Shown: positions 1-11,340 of the stretch, in pieces
Numbering within the stretch: position 1 is the stretch's first letter
How the letters are laid out: each line of letters starts with the position of its first letter
DNA from: Hyaloperonospora brassicae
Taxonomy: Eukaryota; Oomycota; Peronosporomycetes; Peronosporales; Peronosporaceae
Assembly (NCBI GenBank): GCA_947650285.1
Contig: CANTFL010000006.1
Location: forward strand, 1 to 64,000
DNA length: 64,000 nucleotides
Reading direction: 5' to 3'
The notes under the pieces: model-generated
Seen by the model: the letters and a program-made list of their open reading frames with translations, nothing else
Told to the model about the DNA's origin: nothing
Database searches by the model: none
Translations under genes and position numbers: made by a program

Positions 1-124
1 ACTTAATTTATTAATATAACAGTTCTACTTTTACCCTACCTACGCTTCCTCGCTTGCCACGTGTACGTCCGTCGGGGCACCCAAATCCCGCTTGCGTTAA
101 GTTACGCAAGGGTGTGCCCGTTAC
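1..124 (+). repeat. Right-end fragment of gypsy family A LTR
   Basis: This fragment aligns by eye with the last part of the LTRs at 15662-16052 and 23256-23648: the T-rich stretch, the cttcctcg/gcctcgtgtacg segment, the inverted pair cttgcgt/acgcaag, and the terminal gtgcccgttaca. It is diverged and cut off by the window edge, so I cannot tell whether it is a solo LTR or the end of a full element. Confidence 0.7.
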
Positions 125-187
125 AGATCCCCATCCCTTGTGTGTACCACACCTATTGTCGACTACGAGTCGACGTGTATGGCCGTT
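125..187 (+). repeat. Fragment resembling the right end of LTR family C
   Basis: The run starting gatccccatcccttgtg and ending near gagtcgacgtgta closely matches the right end of the solo LTR at 24614-25146. It directly abuts the family A LTR fragment, so this junction is a patchwork of two LTR tails. Confidence 0.5.
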
Positions 188-1788
188 ACACTTATGGTCA
201 AGTGTACATCAGCTTACACCACGGTTAAGATATGACACGCCTATTTTCCTCAAGAGGAGGTATGAATCGGCTTGCACGGAGCTACATTACGAGTATATCT
301 CACCGGCGGTCTCTGAGCTAGGCAACGAGGTATGCGAGGTATGCATGATGACTATGGGTGGGCTCATGTGCAGCATACCATTTTCTGCTAGGGTCGTCTA
401 ACTTTTAGACCGCCGTGGTGGCATTTGGCATAACTTTGTTTAGACTGCTGTGAAGTCGTATGCCCCAGGAGGTCCTATAATCGAAGCATCTTGACGATTG
501 TGGACTGAAAGCCTGCGTGCTGAACCACCTTAGCTGCATTGCTTGCCGGCTTTGCGCTTGCTGATCTGGTCAATCGTTTTTCGCTGAGTTCACGCGTTAG
601 AGCAAGACATCCTATAAAGTCGATCCGAGTGTTGCGACGCCCTATATATTGCCTCTAAATCCAAGTATGCGCACACCACAAGTTTCGAGCAACTATTCTT
701 CTTGCGGACAAGTCAGAGAAAATTTGCCATTGCTTCACTATCTGCAATACCTGACGTAAGGTTTCACAGTGGATGCATTGAGCTCTAGAGCAGCAGTGTG
801 ATTGTTTCTGTCAAACCTCTGCAGACCAAAGCTGTAGCACGTACCGCCAATGACACATTCGACATCGTCAAAAGCAAGATCGATCACAATGACTCGGTAC
901 CCAGCAACACGGCAAGTCGCACACAACAAGAAGGAGCAAGTGTGTTTCTTTATTGTTTGTTCTTATCGACAGCAAGGCGGATTTCACGGCCTTTTCGACT
1001 GCAGATGAGCGTTCCGTAGTCTCTCCTTCACTACCAAAGGATCTTCCTCAACGCAGCACACGCGCTACTCTTGCTGAGGTCCAGCAAGTTGAGACGGGCA
1101 GAATCCATCAGAGAATTTCTGAATGTTTTGGTCCGGGTAGAGGCATTGATCGAAACGGAGCCAACATTCGTTGCCGTAGGTGACGCCATTGCTGCCACAC
1201 ACATTGTTTATCACTTCCGGGCACGTCGTTGAGCACTTGGACGAAGTAGCTCCATCTACCCATATACCGTTCCGCCGCAAGAAGAAATCCTTCCCCTCCT
1301 TGCCGTTGAACGGTACCATAGGGCCGAGACCTTCCAATTGTTTCGGGTCGAGCGGCGTTGGGTTTGACTTGGGCAGGTAGAAGATGGTAGAGCCGCTGTC
1401 ATGCTTGGTGGATGGCATGTTCGCCGCCGGTGCGTAGTTTTCCTCGACTGGATGAGGGTCCAAGTCAGAGTTCGGAGGCGGCATTGGGACGTTGCTATCT
1501 TGAGTTCCAGCAGAGACGTTTGCAAGAGCGACGGCAGCGAGTAGTAGACCAACAGAGAGCTTCATCGTGGACTGGACGGAGCAAAGATGGGGGTCGAGTC
1601 AAGTGGCTGTCGTTGAGTGTGCGGCGTGTGGCGATTTCGAAAGTGATTCGTTGTGTGGTCCTAAAGCTGGAGGTTCTTGACGCAGTACAGTCGCCAAGCG
1701 CCATGTAAAGGCGACGTCTGCTCAGTGCAGTTGTGATAGGTTACGATGCCGTGCAAAGCAGGCCGCCGAGACATGCGATTTTTCCCAT
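188..1788 (+). repeat. Segmental duplication copy A, left block
   Basis: This block is nearly colinear with about 44625-46210, with scattered substitutions and small indels. It includes the Kazal inhibitor gene and its flanks. The match stops at position 1788, where an inserted element begins, and resumes at 2680. Confidence 0.85.
1065..1565 (-). CDS. Secreted Kazal-type serine protease inhibitor, copy A
   Basis: The 166-residue protein begins with a signal peptide (MKLSVGLLLAAVALANVSA, cleavage likely near residue 19). A Pro-rich, probably unstructured pro-region of about 90 residues follows, then one Kazal domain with cysteines at 111, 115, 123, 134, 141 and 156. The C-x3-C-x7-C-x10-C-x6-C spacing and the VTYGNEC core are typical of the family. 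Kazal domains block serine proteases, often subtilisins, by presenting a reactive loop just after the second cysteine; here the P1 residue would be Glu117. Oomycetes secrete such inhibitors against host apoplastic proteases, so an extracellular role is inferred. The gene has no intron and the start is the only Met before the signal peptide. The near-identical paralogue at 45485-45988 differs mainly within the Kazal domain. Confidence 0.88.
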   Translation of the reverse strand: MKLSVGLLLAAVALANVSAGTQDSNVPMPPPNSDLDPHPVEENYAPAANMPSTKHDSGSTIFYLPKSNPTPLDPKQLEGLGPMVPFNGKEGKDFFLRRNGIWVDGATSSKCSTTCPEVINNVCGSNGVTYGNECWLRFDQCLYPDQNIQKFSDGFCPSQLAGPQQE

Positions 1789-2679
1789 TCCCAAATTTTC
1801 ACGGTTCAGCTCAAGCCAGTCTTTTTCCCTTCGGGGCAGTCACGTCGGAGGGAATCCTCCCCTTGGGGAGCCGACGTGGTCGAAGATCTGGATCGGGCAC
1901 GCTGCACTCGCAGTCGCGGGTGTGGGCGTAGGAGACCGACGGGTCGCGCAAGCGGCCCTAGCAGGGGTGTTTTACGGACTGGAGGCGTACCCCGCGCCAC
2001 GTGTCGCCGCTGCGGCGAGCGCACACTCCACGTCAAGGGGCCGCGCAAGCGGCTGAAGGGGGCCACCATCGCAGATGGCTGAGCTCCTCGGAGAGATATA
2101 TGGCGGGTTGGCGTTCTCCACGCCACGCAGTCACTTCGGTGATCGCACTCCACGTCGGGGGGCCGCGCAAGCGGCTGAAGGGGGCCACCATCGCAGATGG
2201 TTGAGCTCCGCGGAGAGATAGACGGCGGGTTGGCGTTCTCCACGCCACGCAGTCACTTCGGTGATCGCACTCCACGTCGGGGGCCGCGCAAGCGGCTGAA
2301 GGGGGCCACCATCGCAGATGGTTGAGCTCCTCGGAGAGATAGACGGCTGGTTGGCGTTCTCCACGCCACGCAGTCACTTCGGTGTTCGCACTCCACGTCG
2401 GGGGCCGCGCAAGCGGTCCTAAAGGGGTTTGTTGCCTTATATGGCAGCATACCCGCGTTGTACGTGCTGCCGCTCCGGCGGTACGCATGTCCCCAGTCTA
2501 CTTGGTCGCGCCAGCGGTCATGATTGACTCGTAGTTGGCTTCGGTAGGAGGGTCTCTGACCTCGTTGCCGTCGCCCCTGGCTCTACGGAGCCCTTTAGTT
2601 GTCGACCCGATACCCGGGCCGTACTTCTTGTCACACTTATTAGTCGTTAGTTATCATAATAATGGACGTACTTGACACC
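1789..2679. mobile_element. 891-bp insertion with internal tandem repeats (unclassified, possibly non-autonomous retroelement)
   Basis: The insertion is defined by comparison with the second copy of the segment, where the same site at about 46193-46210 is uninterrupted. It is flanked by an 18-bp direct repeat, acatgcgatttttcccat, at 1771-1788 and 2680-2697, which looks like a long target-site duplication. It has no obvious terminal inverted repeats, LTRs or convincing ORF; the open frames inside follow the tandem repeats. A long target duplication favours target-primed reverse transcription, so a SINE-like or LINE-derived non-autonomous element is my best guess. Confidence 0.65.
2022..2420. 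repeat. Tandem array of about 121-bp units (about 3.2 copies)
   Basis: The landmark ccgcgcaagcgg occurs at 2041, 2163, 2284 and 2405, giving periods of 122, 121 and 121 bp. Each unit holds a 'gggggccaccatcgcagatgg' type core, a gagctcc/gcgg-gagata segment and the stretch tctccacgccacgcagtcac. The units are nearly identical, so the array is recent. The period is too long, with no spacer pattern, for CRISPR. Confidence 0.9.
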
Positions 2680-3177
2680 ACATGCGATTTTTCCCATCCG
2701 CACCTACGCAGCATATGCGACGCGTTTTTTGCCACAAATGAATAGGGCACGGACTGCAGCTCGAGCTGTGCAGTTGCTTCTTCACATGCGTGTTGTTGAT
2801 GCTTTGTACGTGTGCAATTAGGGTACTTAACACACGATGAGAGACGCCGTTGAGGCATCAAGTCGAGGAGCCCCAGTGAGCAGGTGACCCGTATCTCGAT
2901 ACTGACGATCTTATGGTTCTGATGGAAAGGAACGATACAAACGTGGCACTGCTCGGGTTGAATGACCGACTCGAGATCGCTTGAGAATCTAGTGCCTATG
3001 TTGGATTCCACGAGCCCATCGCGGCAGAGAGTACCAGCAGGGCCACTTATGCACGGACGACGCAAGTCCGGATTACTGGCGCTAGTCGATTTTGATTGGG
3101 CTGTGGGTAGGTCGCCTGAGCCCATCACTCCAGCTGCTTTCGCGTGCAGCAGAGGGTACATGGCCACTTGCCACAGG
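2680..3177 (+). repeat. Segmental duplication copy A, right block
   Basis: This block continues the match to copy B at 46193-46690. At 3177 the two copies part: copy A runs into a dispersed repeat, and copy B runs into DNA leading to a LINE fragment. No coding gene is recognised here. Confidence 0.8.
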
Positions 3178-3470
3178 AAGAACAAATCCCGAAACCAGCA
3201 GGAGATTTGTGCAACAGTCCTAAAACCAGCACCAGTTCTGAGACGAGCCAACATAGAGCGCAATCGATGAAGACCGCACCATTTCCCACTGCCTCATCGA
3301 AAGAAACTGCTTGATTGGTTACGAAACTTTCCATTTTTTTACGGAACCGTTGGTCTGATCTCATTGGGCAGACTTTATTTGGCACAAGGACAGTTCATTG
3401 CTCGTTTTGCGACCGATAAGCGCCTCTGACGAAGAACGGAGACCTCTGCGTTGCCGGGGAATCGTAAATA
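3178..3470 (+). repeat. Dispersed repeat R1, copy 1
   Basis: The segment starting near gaagaacaaatcccg and running through gagacgagccaacatagagc to a tctgcgttgcc end is repeated at 5165-5455 in the same orientation, and its first part is repeated inverted at 7013-7112. No coding potential was seen. The class is unknown. Confidence 0.75.
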
Positions 3471-5164
3471 AAAATAGATGTTCACCTAAAAATACAGTGT
3501 TACGGTTAGGCTAATCATTAACCTATTTTAATATATACCAAAAACGGTAAAGAAAATACATCTTTCGGTTGAGCTTCGTTAGAAACGTGTCTAAGATAAG
3601 TCGGACAATCCGCTTTTAAAACGCACTGCAGTCTTCAGTTGCGAGACGACGGCTCCTGCAGTGGCGCAGGTGGGAGCCAAGAGCGTGACGGCAACATCGG
3701 CAGCGACGATTCCTGAACCGGTGGAACCTGCTGCGCTTGGAAAATCAGCGGCCTCAGACGCGACAATGTCTGCAGAGGCGGGACTGGATGCGTCGTCGAG
3801 TTTGAGAGCGAAAGGTAAGATGGCGGCGGTATGTCCAACTGCGCGAGTCGCGATGGCGGCACTTGCAACAAATCAGACGGTATGAACGCGTCTTTGTCTT
3901 GAACAGGCTCAATCATCGCACGAGAGGGACACTGAAGCCGATCGTGGCCAATCCCAAGATAATGGTTGCAGGTCTTGCGAGCCAAATTTATTTAGTGCTG
4001 CTATTGAAATCACTTTTATCTGTATTTACATTCTTTACACATCCATTAGTTGCTAATCTGGACATTTGACGCTCTCCTTAGCATTACGTCGGCAAGGTCA
4101 TGTCTCCTCGGCATTATCTATTGGAGTCAACAAAAGTAATTCAACGAAGACTTTGCGCAAAGAATATCTCGTGCAGAATGCAGACCAACCCACGCCATTT
4201 TAGTTTATGGTATGATCGGTTATGCTATATCAAATCAAAAATACACACGCGACGCTAATTAGCCGTGTTGCACAAAACCTGTCAGCAGCAACACAGATTA
4301 CCAACCTGCAATAACTTTTTAAGACGACAAGAAGCAAGTAAACCATGTTGCAACACCACAATAAACGCCGATCGGAAATAGGTCGTCTAGGGCCAGCTTG
4401 AACTCATGTAGACCGGTGCCTTATACTACATTTTCCTTGACAACACAAATCATTTAGCTCAAATATCGATGGTATGTATCACACAGCATGGCAAGTACCT
4501 GATGCATTGCACCAATACAAGACGCAAGCAACGTTGGTTTGATCGCGGACGCTCAAGTCGCATCGAGACGTTAGAAACCTCTAGAATTAAGTCAATCATA
4601 ATGACCATGATCGCTTTAAGCACCCTGCAACCATCACCACAATACTATTTAAGCGTCAGTCGGTTCTCGTACCGCATTATTTATTACGCACATCCACGTA
4701 CCTGGACACTACTAGTAGTAGATACTTGGCACCAGCCAAAGAGTTGCCAACCTCCCAGAACGCGACACCAGCGTAGGTCTGCACAACATCAGCAACAACG
4801 ATAAATAGGAAAATAACGGCAATGGCAATAAACACAACAAAATCTGATTAGTTTGTTAGTCACTCAGTCATCAGCCACATTTATTTATAAGGCACACTTT
4901 CTCCCTCTTTCTCGTCTCGCTCTGGCTATGGCTCCACCCACTGCTATAGCTCGTCCCCCGTATACTGCTATTATATACTCAGATAATTCATGGCGCTCTC
5001 GGAAGACGGCGGGAGGGACGACCGAGAAAAGAGAAGAAACAGGAACAATGTCGATGATTGCGCCGTGACATAGTGGACGTGACGGCATGCACGTGCAGCG
5101 ATTGCTGAGCGTGTGCAAGGGCAGAGCCCTGAGCAGGCTATCAAAATTGGGACTGCAGTGCGTT
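3471..5164. other. Mostly AT-rich DNA without a recognised gene
   Basis: Apart from a weak minus-strand zinc-knuckle remnant at 3635-3985, I see no coherent reading frame, RNA gene or repeat boundary. The longest plus-strand frame (4469-4804) has biased composition and no motif. Confidence 0.5.
3635..3985 (-). pseudogene. Zinc-knuckle fragment, probable retroelement gag/ORF1 remnant
   Basis: The minus-strand frame opens with a motif reading C-NHY-LGIG-H-DRLQ-C. This resembles a CCHC zinc knuckle whose second cysteine has become Tyr. A Pro/Ser/Gln-rich stretch follows. The pattern and surroundings suggest a decayed retroelement ORF1, but the fragment is short and low in complexity. Confidence 0.3.
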
Positions 5165-5455
5165 TTAAAAGGAGCAAATCCAGAAACCAGCAGTAGATTC
5201 GTGCAAAAGTCCTGAAATCAGCACCAGTTCTGAGACGAGCCAACATAGAGCACAGTTGATGTGGGCCACACCATTTCCAACTACCTCAGTGATTGAAACT
5301 GCGTGATTGGTTGCGAAGCTTTCCATTTTTTAAAAGCTGTTGGTTTGATCTCATTGGGCAGACATTATTTGGCAAACGGACGACTCATTGTTCATTTTGC
5401 GACCCACGAGCGCCTGCAAAAAAGGCCACAGGCCTCTGCGTTGCTTACTATGGCA
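5165..5455 (+). repeat. Dispersed repeat R1, copy 2
   Basis: This copy matches 3178-3470 over most of its length, including the gagacgagccaacatagagc landmark, the tttccatttttt run and the attgggcagac segment, with substitutions and small indels. Confidence 0.75.
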
Positions 5456-5733
5456 ATATGATCCTTTGGAAGCAAGTCATGCGCTGAGAAGGTACTGAAT
5501 GGTAATTGATCTGCACGTTCTATTAGAAAAGGTTGCTGAGTGTACGTTTGATTCTATGCACGTGAAAGAGGAGGGGACGCAGCGCGTGATCAGCAGACAA
5601 TAGACAACCCACCATACTGTGCGTAGGTACTAAGGTCGACGTACTCCGCAATTCTATTTGTTTGAACACAATTTGATGTGCTGTTTATTGCTGTTTGTTC
5701 CATGCCTGCAACATGTAATAGATGGACGTTGTC

Positions 5734-6173
5734 TGTAACGGGGCACTGTTGACTACGTACTGGTTGACCAGTACGGAGTATACTTCCACTGACGACAGTG
5801 GTCGACAGTGCCCTGCTAGGTGTTTAAGGAACACAGAGGAAGGAAGGGAGACTAAGTAGTCAGACAAATCTATTGGTAAAAGTAAAACTGTATTAATACA
5901 ATTAAGTCCTATAACTTTCTTGAATCTCTGTTGTCCTGACTTAATTATACTAATATAACTAAATGTATGATGACGTCCACTCACCACCCATTGCGTGCGT
6001 CTAGCAGCGATTGGTGGGTTGATATCATCACGATATCAACCAACGAGTAGACCATGCGGTCATCCCAAGAATATCATCATGTCTGTGATATTGCTAAAAG
6101 AATATTCGACGTAATATTCTTTATTGTCAGATTGTTTGAATGACAATTTCATGTAACGGGCTACCCCGTTATA
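5734..6173 (-). mobile_element. Solo LTR of gypsy family B, minus orientation
   Basis: This 440-bp sequence is the reverse complement of the LTRs at 27335-27773 and 34579-35019. It runs from tgtaacggggcactg to ctaccccgttata, with no internal region on either side. The flanking pentamers ttgtc and ttttc are an imperfect target duplication, consistent with an older insertion reduced by LTR-LTR recombination. Confidence 0.85.
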
Positions 6174-7012
6174 TTTTCAACATCGTTAAACCTTTGTTTG
6201 ATACTTTGCAGGTCGATTGCGAACAGTCGGCGCCAGTCCAGATGTACGTTTAACGTGGTACTGACGTTGTTGCTATGTGTTTTGCCACCAGGTATCGGAT
6301 AGAAGAACTGATCAAGTCGCGAAACAAGGGGAAGGCATTGAAATTGCTTAATGACGGCGCGATAAGTGAGCACCTAGCTCAGACGGAAAGTCCGATGCAC
6401 AATGTACGTGCTAAAACGTCTAAGATGCTCATGATTGAAGCAAGGGATGTCCGCAAGTGAAGGGAGAGGGAAGTGTCATTGTAGAGCCGGTAAGTTTGCA
6501 CTCGTGATGTTTTGTTTCCTGTACATGAAAGCTATGATGGTCGACATAGTAAAAATATATAGCAAGCATGTCTAAACTGACGTCATGACAAATAATTTTG
6601 TTGTATTCATTCGGTATAAAAGCTATGCATAGCATGTTCAATTGAGTATGAAGACAACAGACCCACGCGGGTGGCATTCGTCTGAAGCACTGTCGGACAT
6701 CACTGTATTCATCACGAATACTGAGCCCCACGGGCACCCGTCTTGTGGGTGCACATACGTTTTGCTCCCACCACTACACCTCTTGACCTTGCACTGTCGA
6801 TTTTGATTAAAACAGTAGTCCTGTATAAACACAGTTGCAGCAGCGCCCTTTTGGAAAATGCATCCCTTCGACAGTACATTGTTACGGTAGTATTGGCCGT
6901 ATCAAGCATCGCCAATGTAGTAGAAACCGTAGTGTATTAATTTATGTTCCTACATCATTCTTACTCTACCAGCACACCACACAAATAAATTGAGTGGTCC
7001 TCATTAATAAAT
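6174..7012. other. No recognised feature
   Basis: Only short open frames are present, none with a recognisable motif or signal peptide plus effector motif. Confidence 0.5.
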
Positions 7013-7112
7013 ACTGTGGCTCACATCAACTTAGCTCTATGCTGGCTCGTCTCAGGACTGGTGCTGGTTTCAGAACTTTTGCATAAATCTACTGCTGTTT
7101 TCGGGATTTGTT
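7013..7112 (-). repeat. Dispersed repeat R1, copy 3 (partial, inverted)
   Basis: The reverse complement of this stretch matches the first hundred bases of R1 (aacaaatcccgaaa, then gagacgagcc and catagagc). It lies directly upstream of LINE#1-like coding DNA. Confidence 0.7.
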
Positions 7113-7326
7113 CCCGCCTGGCCTACCTCCGCCTGGAGGGGGAGGGGGTGACACGGCCGACACCTCCTCCATCTTACCTACAGAGCAAGATGGCAAAACG
7201 GAGGACAGGGCTCAGAGCGCGCGCTCTGACACACAGCCAGTGGGCAATGATGTCTCAGGTCAGGCGCAACGGGCTAGCCGGCTAAGCGCAACTCCGTAGG
7301 AAAGGTTCACTGCGCTGGTATAGGAA

Positions 7327-8527
7327 ATGGAAGAGGCTCCGAATGTGGGACAAGTCGAAGTATGGAGCACGACTCTGAGACATTTATTCGCAGCCGTATA
7401 CAACACGGTATCTGTTTATTCTGAGGCTCTTCCTGTGGAGCGAAAACGGTTTTCAAAACTGACGGCGGCTAAGGCAAAAGGTCTTGTGGGCTTATTTGAC
7501 CAGGTTTTGTCAAAGGTGACCGCAGTTTTTTGAGCTCGACCCGATTGGCAGAGTCCATAACGCGCGAGCTCTTGACGTCCAAATTGGCTTTCAAAGACAT
7601 TGTGCGGAAGTTTTCTAGTCAGCACAATTGGTCTTAGGCTCCGGTGCTAGACCAGTGGTCAAAAGTCGTTCGACGAGGTAAATCGACACCAAGCGCACGG
7701 CAGCACAGCACAGACAAGCCCTCTTTTGATGCCTATATGTTTAACCCGGCGACTTTTTCTCGTGTTACGAGATCACCCGACTGATAGCACTTTGTGAACG
7801 ATTGATGCCCGTGGTCAGCCCTAACTACGTACGAGATGGGAGTGACGATGAAGGGGCGGTATTTGTTGGACTAGTGGAAGGTTCAATTGCTTGTAGACGA
7901 CTACCTGCGTTCATGCAGCATGTCTTACAGAGTGAGGAGCGCCTACGCCTGCATAGTACCATTCAGGATCAAGTCGAATGAGAACACGTTCTTTATTTGG
8001 ATAGATTTCGTTTGATAAAGGTGACTCGACAGACACCCAAAGCGATCAAGGATACGATTCTCGAATAAGCTGAGTTCGCGAGGATCAATTTGTAAGAGCT
8101 GCATCATATGATCCACCAGACAAAGACGATCAGCTATGATCCGGTTACCAAGTCCATCCATTTCTTTTTCTTTACCAGGGATGCAGCAAAGTCTCACCAA
8201 GATGTTCGCGTGCCATTTTATGGTAGTGTGTACCGTTTGCGGAATGCGCATAGGACCGATCGCGGATCTGTGTGGCATCGGCAGCACGGAATTGGAGGAC
8301 CGGCGACGGCGCGCAGTGTTGAGTACGTTGTGCAGCTTCACAACATTCATCGCTTTAGTAATATTGGACGCATTGCGGCTTTCTTAAAAGCTAAGATTTT
8401 GTCGGAGTTTATATTAGAGGATATGGATACTCATAACCCTGAATTTCGAACTTCTACGGTTTGGAGGGTCACGTTTAAGCTTGCAGGCTGCCCTACATTT
8501 CTACATGGGGTGGTTCGGATCTTATAG
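7327..8527 (+). pseudogene. LINE#1 ORF1 N-terminal region remnants
   Basis: Two coding-like stretches (7327-7533 and 8108-8527) precede the zinc knuckle in the LINE's orientation and are separated by stops and frameshifts. The second ends only a few codons before the next open stretch and shares its frame. No specific fold is recognised; an RNA-binding gag-like role is inferred from position only. Confidence 0.45.
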
Positions 8528-8542
8528 TTTGGAACGACGATA

Positions 8543-9193
8543 GTGGTCAAACATCCAACAGTTGGTCACCGTTTACAATGCCTTCAATGTGGCAATCTCG
8601 GTCATCCTCTGTCACGGTGCAGTTTTACGGACGATCAATTGAAAGGGCTTGGGGGTATTGTACTTACGGAAGACGACATCCAAGGGCTCGCCGACCTCGC
8701 TAAAACATTCTCTAGCATCGAGGAAATGAAAGCAATTGCGGCAAAACGGCTTCAACTGCACCATGCGAACGAAGAAGCAGCACAGGCAGCTGTTACCCCG
8801 GCTGGATATAGTGACGTGTCACACCATTCTCGAGATCCCGCTTTGTCCCGTGCAAGCGTGACCAGTAGCGCACCGCAGACAGAACAAGGTGCAAAGTTTG
8901 CTCATGTCGCACCGCAACCGGAGCCACCAACCAAGCAACCTTGGATGACGCAAAAAGGGGGACGTCCACGACGGGCTACCCTCTTTAGGTATAATCCCCG
9001 TCCAGTGGCCAAGGCGGCTGCTCACCAGACGTTAGCTGATGACGACGAAGAGAACGAAGACAAGAACGCAACTGTTGCAAACACAACGAATACGTCTAAG
9101 TCGTCTTCCACGATTGATAGCCCCAGCGCCACGGACATTCAAACATGGCGCCTCTTAGTGAGGAGGACACGCTTCGAAAAACCGCCGGGATAG
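8543..9193 (+). pseudogene. LINE#1 ORF1 zinc-knuckle segment
   Basis: The frame reads through RLQCLQCGNLGHPLSRC, a clean CX2CX4HX4C zinc knuckle of the kind found in retroelement gag/ORF1 proteins. A hydrophilic Ala/Gln/Pro-rich region follows, with an acidic DDDEENED patch. It is in frame with the preceding 8108-8527 stretch and separated from it by one stop. Confidence 0.65.
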
Positions 9194-9282
9194 CCCGGGG
9201 GCCAGCCCCGACTGCAACTGGACCGGTGCTTTTAACGTTTAAGCGAAAGGAGCGCAACACATTTCGGCAAATCATTGCTTAA

Positions 9283-10587
9283 AAGCAAGTACCAGCGGCG
9301 CCAGCGCTTCCCTTAGGGTTCAGCACCACAACTTTACCAACTACCATTACCGAGCTGGAACAACAGCTTGGTATCCGGACGGTAGTCATTTCAGCGACTG
9401 GGAATTGTCTGACAATGGCGATTGCCCAAGCGGCAGCGGACAGCAAACTGGATGGTCCGGATTTTGCGCTTGAGCGTCTTACAACCAGCTTAAAACGTGG
9501 AATTAAATACTCGGGGCTTCTCCACCTTGAAGACCAACTTGCACATGATCACCGTGTGCACGCACTAGCCAATGTCAAACGTGGGTGGACCACGATGATA
9601 CGTCAGAAGTCAGCGTCTCAGATGCGCTGGTTCCTCGACGATTATGCTTCTAGCTCATCTGGACGGACGGACGACGTCAGCGACGACACCTGGGGCGGCA
9701 GTGACGTCGTTCGCATGGCGTCAAATTTCTTACACCAAACCATCTACATTGTGCAACATCTAGATGGAGCCGTTACGAAGCGGAAATGCCAAAAGTTTAT
9801 CCCAATTACGATATCCCGCAATCATCGCGTGGTTGACAGTGCCACGGAGCACCTGATATTAATTCGAGAGCTACTCGACGATATTATAGCGACGAAGATC
9901 GACGTACCGGATAGTCCGTCTCTTATTCTCAGATATATGGATCGTCATTACTCGGAATTCATCCATGCTGGTCTTTCTGAGATGTTACCTGACTGCGAGC
10001 CGGAGGTGGATGCAAATTCAGCTCAAACCTTAGAATCACGCGAGAACTTAGACCACGATGCAGCAGGGGAACAAGACGGGGCACAACTTCTTCCGTTACA
10101 AACGGAGCAGGACATCGCACCATCAGCTGATGACGACCACGACATGGGCAGTAACTCTTTATTATCATTATGGGAGGCAGAGGCGAGCACTTCCTTAGTT
10201 ACGATACCTCAGACAAGCCGTCAGGCTCTCGCTATCATGGACACAGCGAAAGATCTTCCGTATCTGCCTACGACACCTCCTCCAACAGCGCGACACTCTT
10301 CCGAAGTCGCTCGGAAACGTGGATATGTCTCTTCGCCTGAGGAACGTGTTTCAGATGGCACTATAGAACGGTCCAAGCACAACGAGGCAGTCATTAGAAA
10401 GGGTCGCAGTATGCCTGTCACACGACAGATCACTTTTAATGAGGATTATGAACGGATTGATGTCGAGGATTGGGAGGCCGCGTGGGACATGCAAGAAGCC
10501 GACTGGCATCATCCTGACCAAATTCCTTTCCCCACCGCTTTCAGCTCCACAAGTGAGTGGCAGCGAGCGGCACGATCCGCGCCATAG
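9283..10587 (+). pseudogene. LINE#1 OTU-like cysteine protease domain
   Basis: The open frame runs from just after a TAA at 9280-9282 to 10587. It shows the OTU pattern: the nucleophile motif TGNCLTMAIA (Cys codon 9406-9408; canonical members have DGNC, so the Asp is Thr here), then WGGSDVVRMASNFL (from 9691), matching the family's WGG-ALA block. A late RHYSEF with His at 9946-9948 sits where the catalytic His belongs. OTU proteins cleave isopeptide or peptide bonds, usually of ubiquitin. The tail (to 10587) is acidic and probably disordered. OTU domains occur in some non-LTR elements; the role here could be polyprotein or ubiquitin processing. Confidence 0.7.
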
Positions 10588-11340
10588 CGATTATTGAAGC
10601 TGGTTAAGCGGTTCGCGCTACCTGGAGATTTATTGACATCATTAAATGTGTCTGTCATGGTGCAGTGGATGACCGAGAAGCGTCTTGAATGTTTATTTGA
10701 TGGATTGGTTGCGTGTCGAAAACAACCCCTGGAATTCCCTACAAACAAATTGTTGGATGGATGGATTGAACGCTTACAGTACCGTGGTTCAACATCAATG
10801 CTCGCACCGCTGATGGACAGTAGAGATAAATGACAGTTACTGAGCAGCAGCAAGGAATACGGATGAGACGGGGTGCTTCGTCTGTGTGACCCACAGCGGC
10901 GTACTAGCATGATCCAGCACCTGCTCTGTGCACTCTTATACGACCGTGAAATTGAAGCGTTAGCTTATGGCTCGCCGACGCGTACAGGGTCATCAGCAAA
11001 GCTGCGATCGCATATCAAGCTTCTCTTGTAAAATACAGAGTACAAGGCGGCGTACTATGACTCTTCAAGACAAACAAATTGGCGTAAAATTAATAGATTT
11101 TTTTCTCGGGATTAGCTCACCCGGAGGAGAAGAGGCTTATCCAGTATTAAAGGCACCTCACAGTTTTCAGCAGCGACGACCATGTACGGGTCGACGTTAT
11201 CAACTTCTGATTGTTATGGACGCTACGCATTATTAAATGGCTCTAATTTGTCGGACACAACTCCAGAGAGTCTCTCTGCTGCCGACCGACGGATTATCAG
11301 CCAAAAATTTTGAGCCTTTTCCAAATCTACAAGACCTCTC
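10588..11340 (+). other. LINE#1 inter-domain remnant
   Basis: This linker between the OTU region and the endonuclease keeps short coding-like stretches (10594-10833 and 10967-11236) in different frames. No motif is recognised. Confidence 0.5.

Noticed and set aside
1065..1565. RXLR effector motif in the Kazal protein
   Set aside because: The LRRNG segment lies at residue 96 without the RXLR-EER arrangement; the Kazal cysteine pattern explains the protein.
2022..2420. Possible CRISPR-like array
   Set aside because: Units are 121 bp with no repeat-spacer structure and the genome is eukaryotic; it is a plain tandem repeat.
1806..2488. Several long minus-strand frames (up to 151 codons) with repeated WRTPTRRLSL-like segments
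   Set aside because: They follow the 121-bp tandem repeat; the repetition alone keeps frames open. No domain, and the second copy of the segment lacks the DNA.
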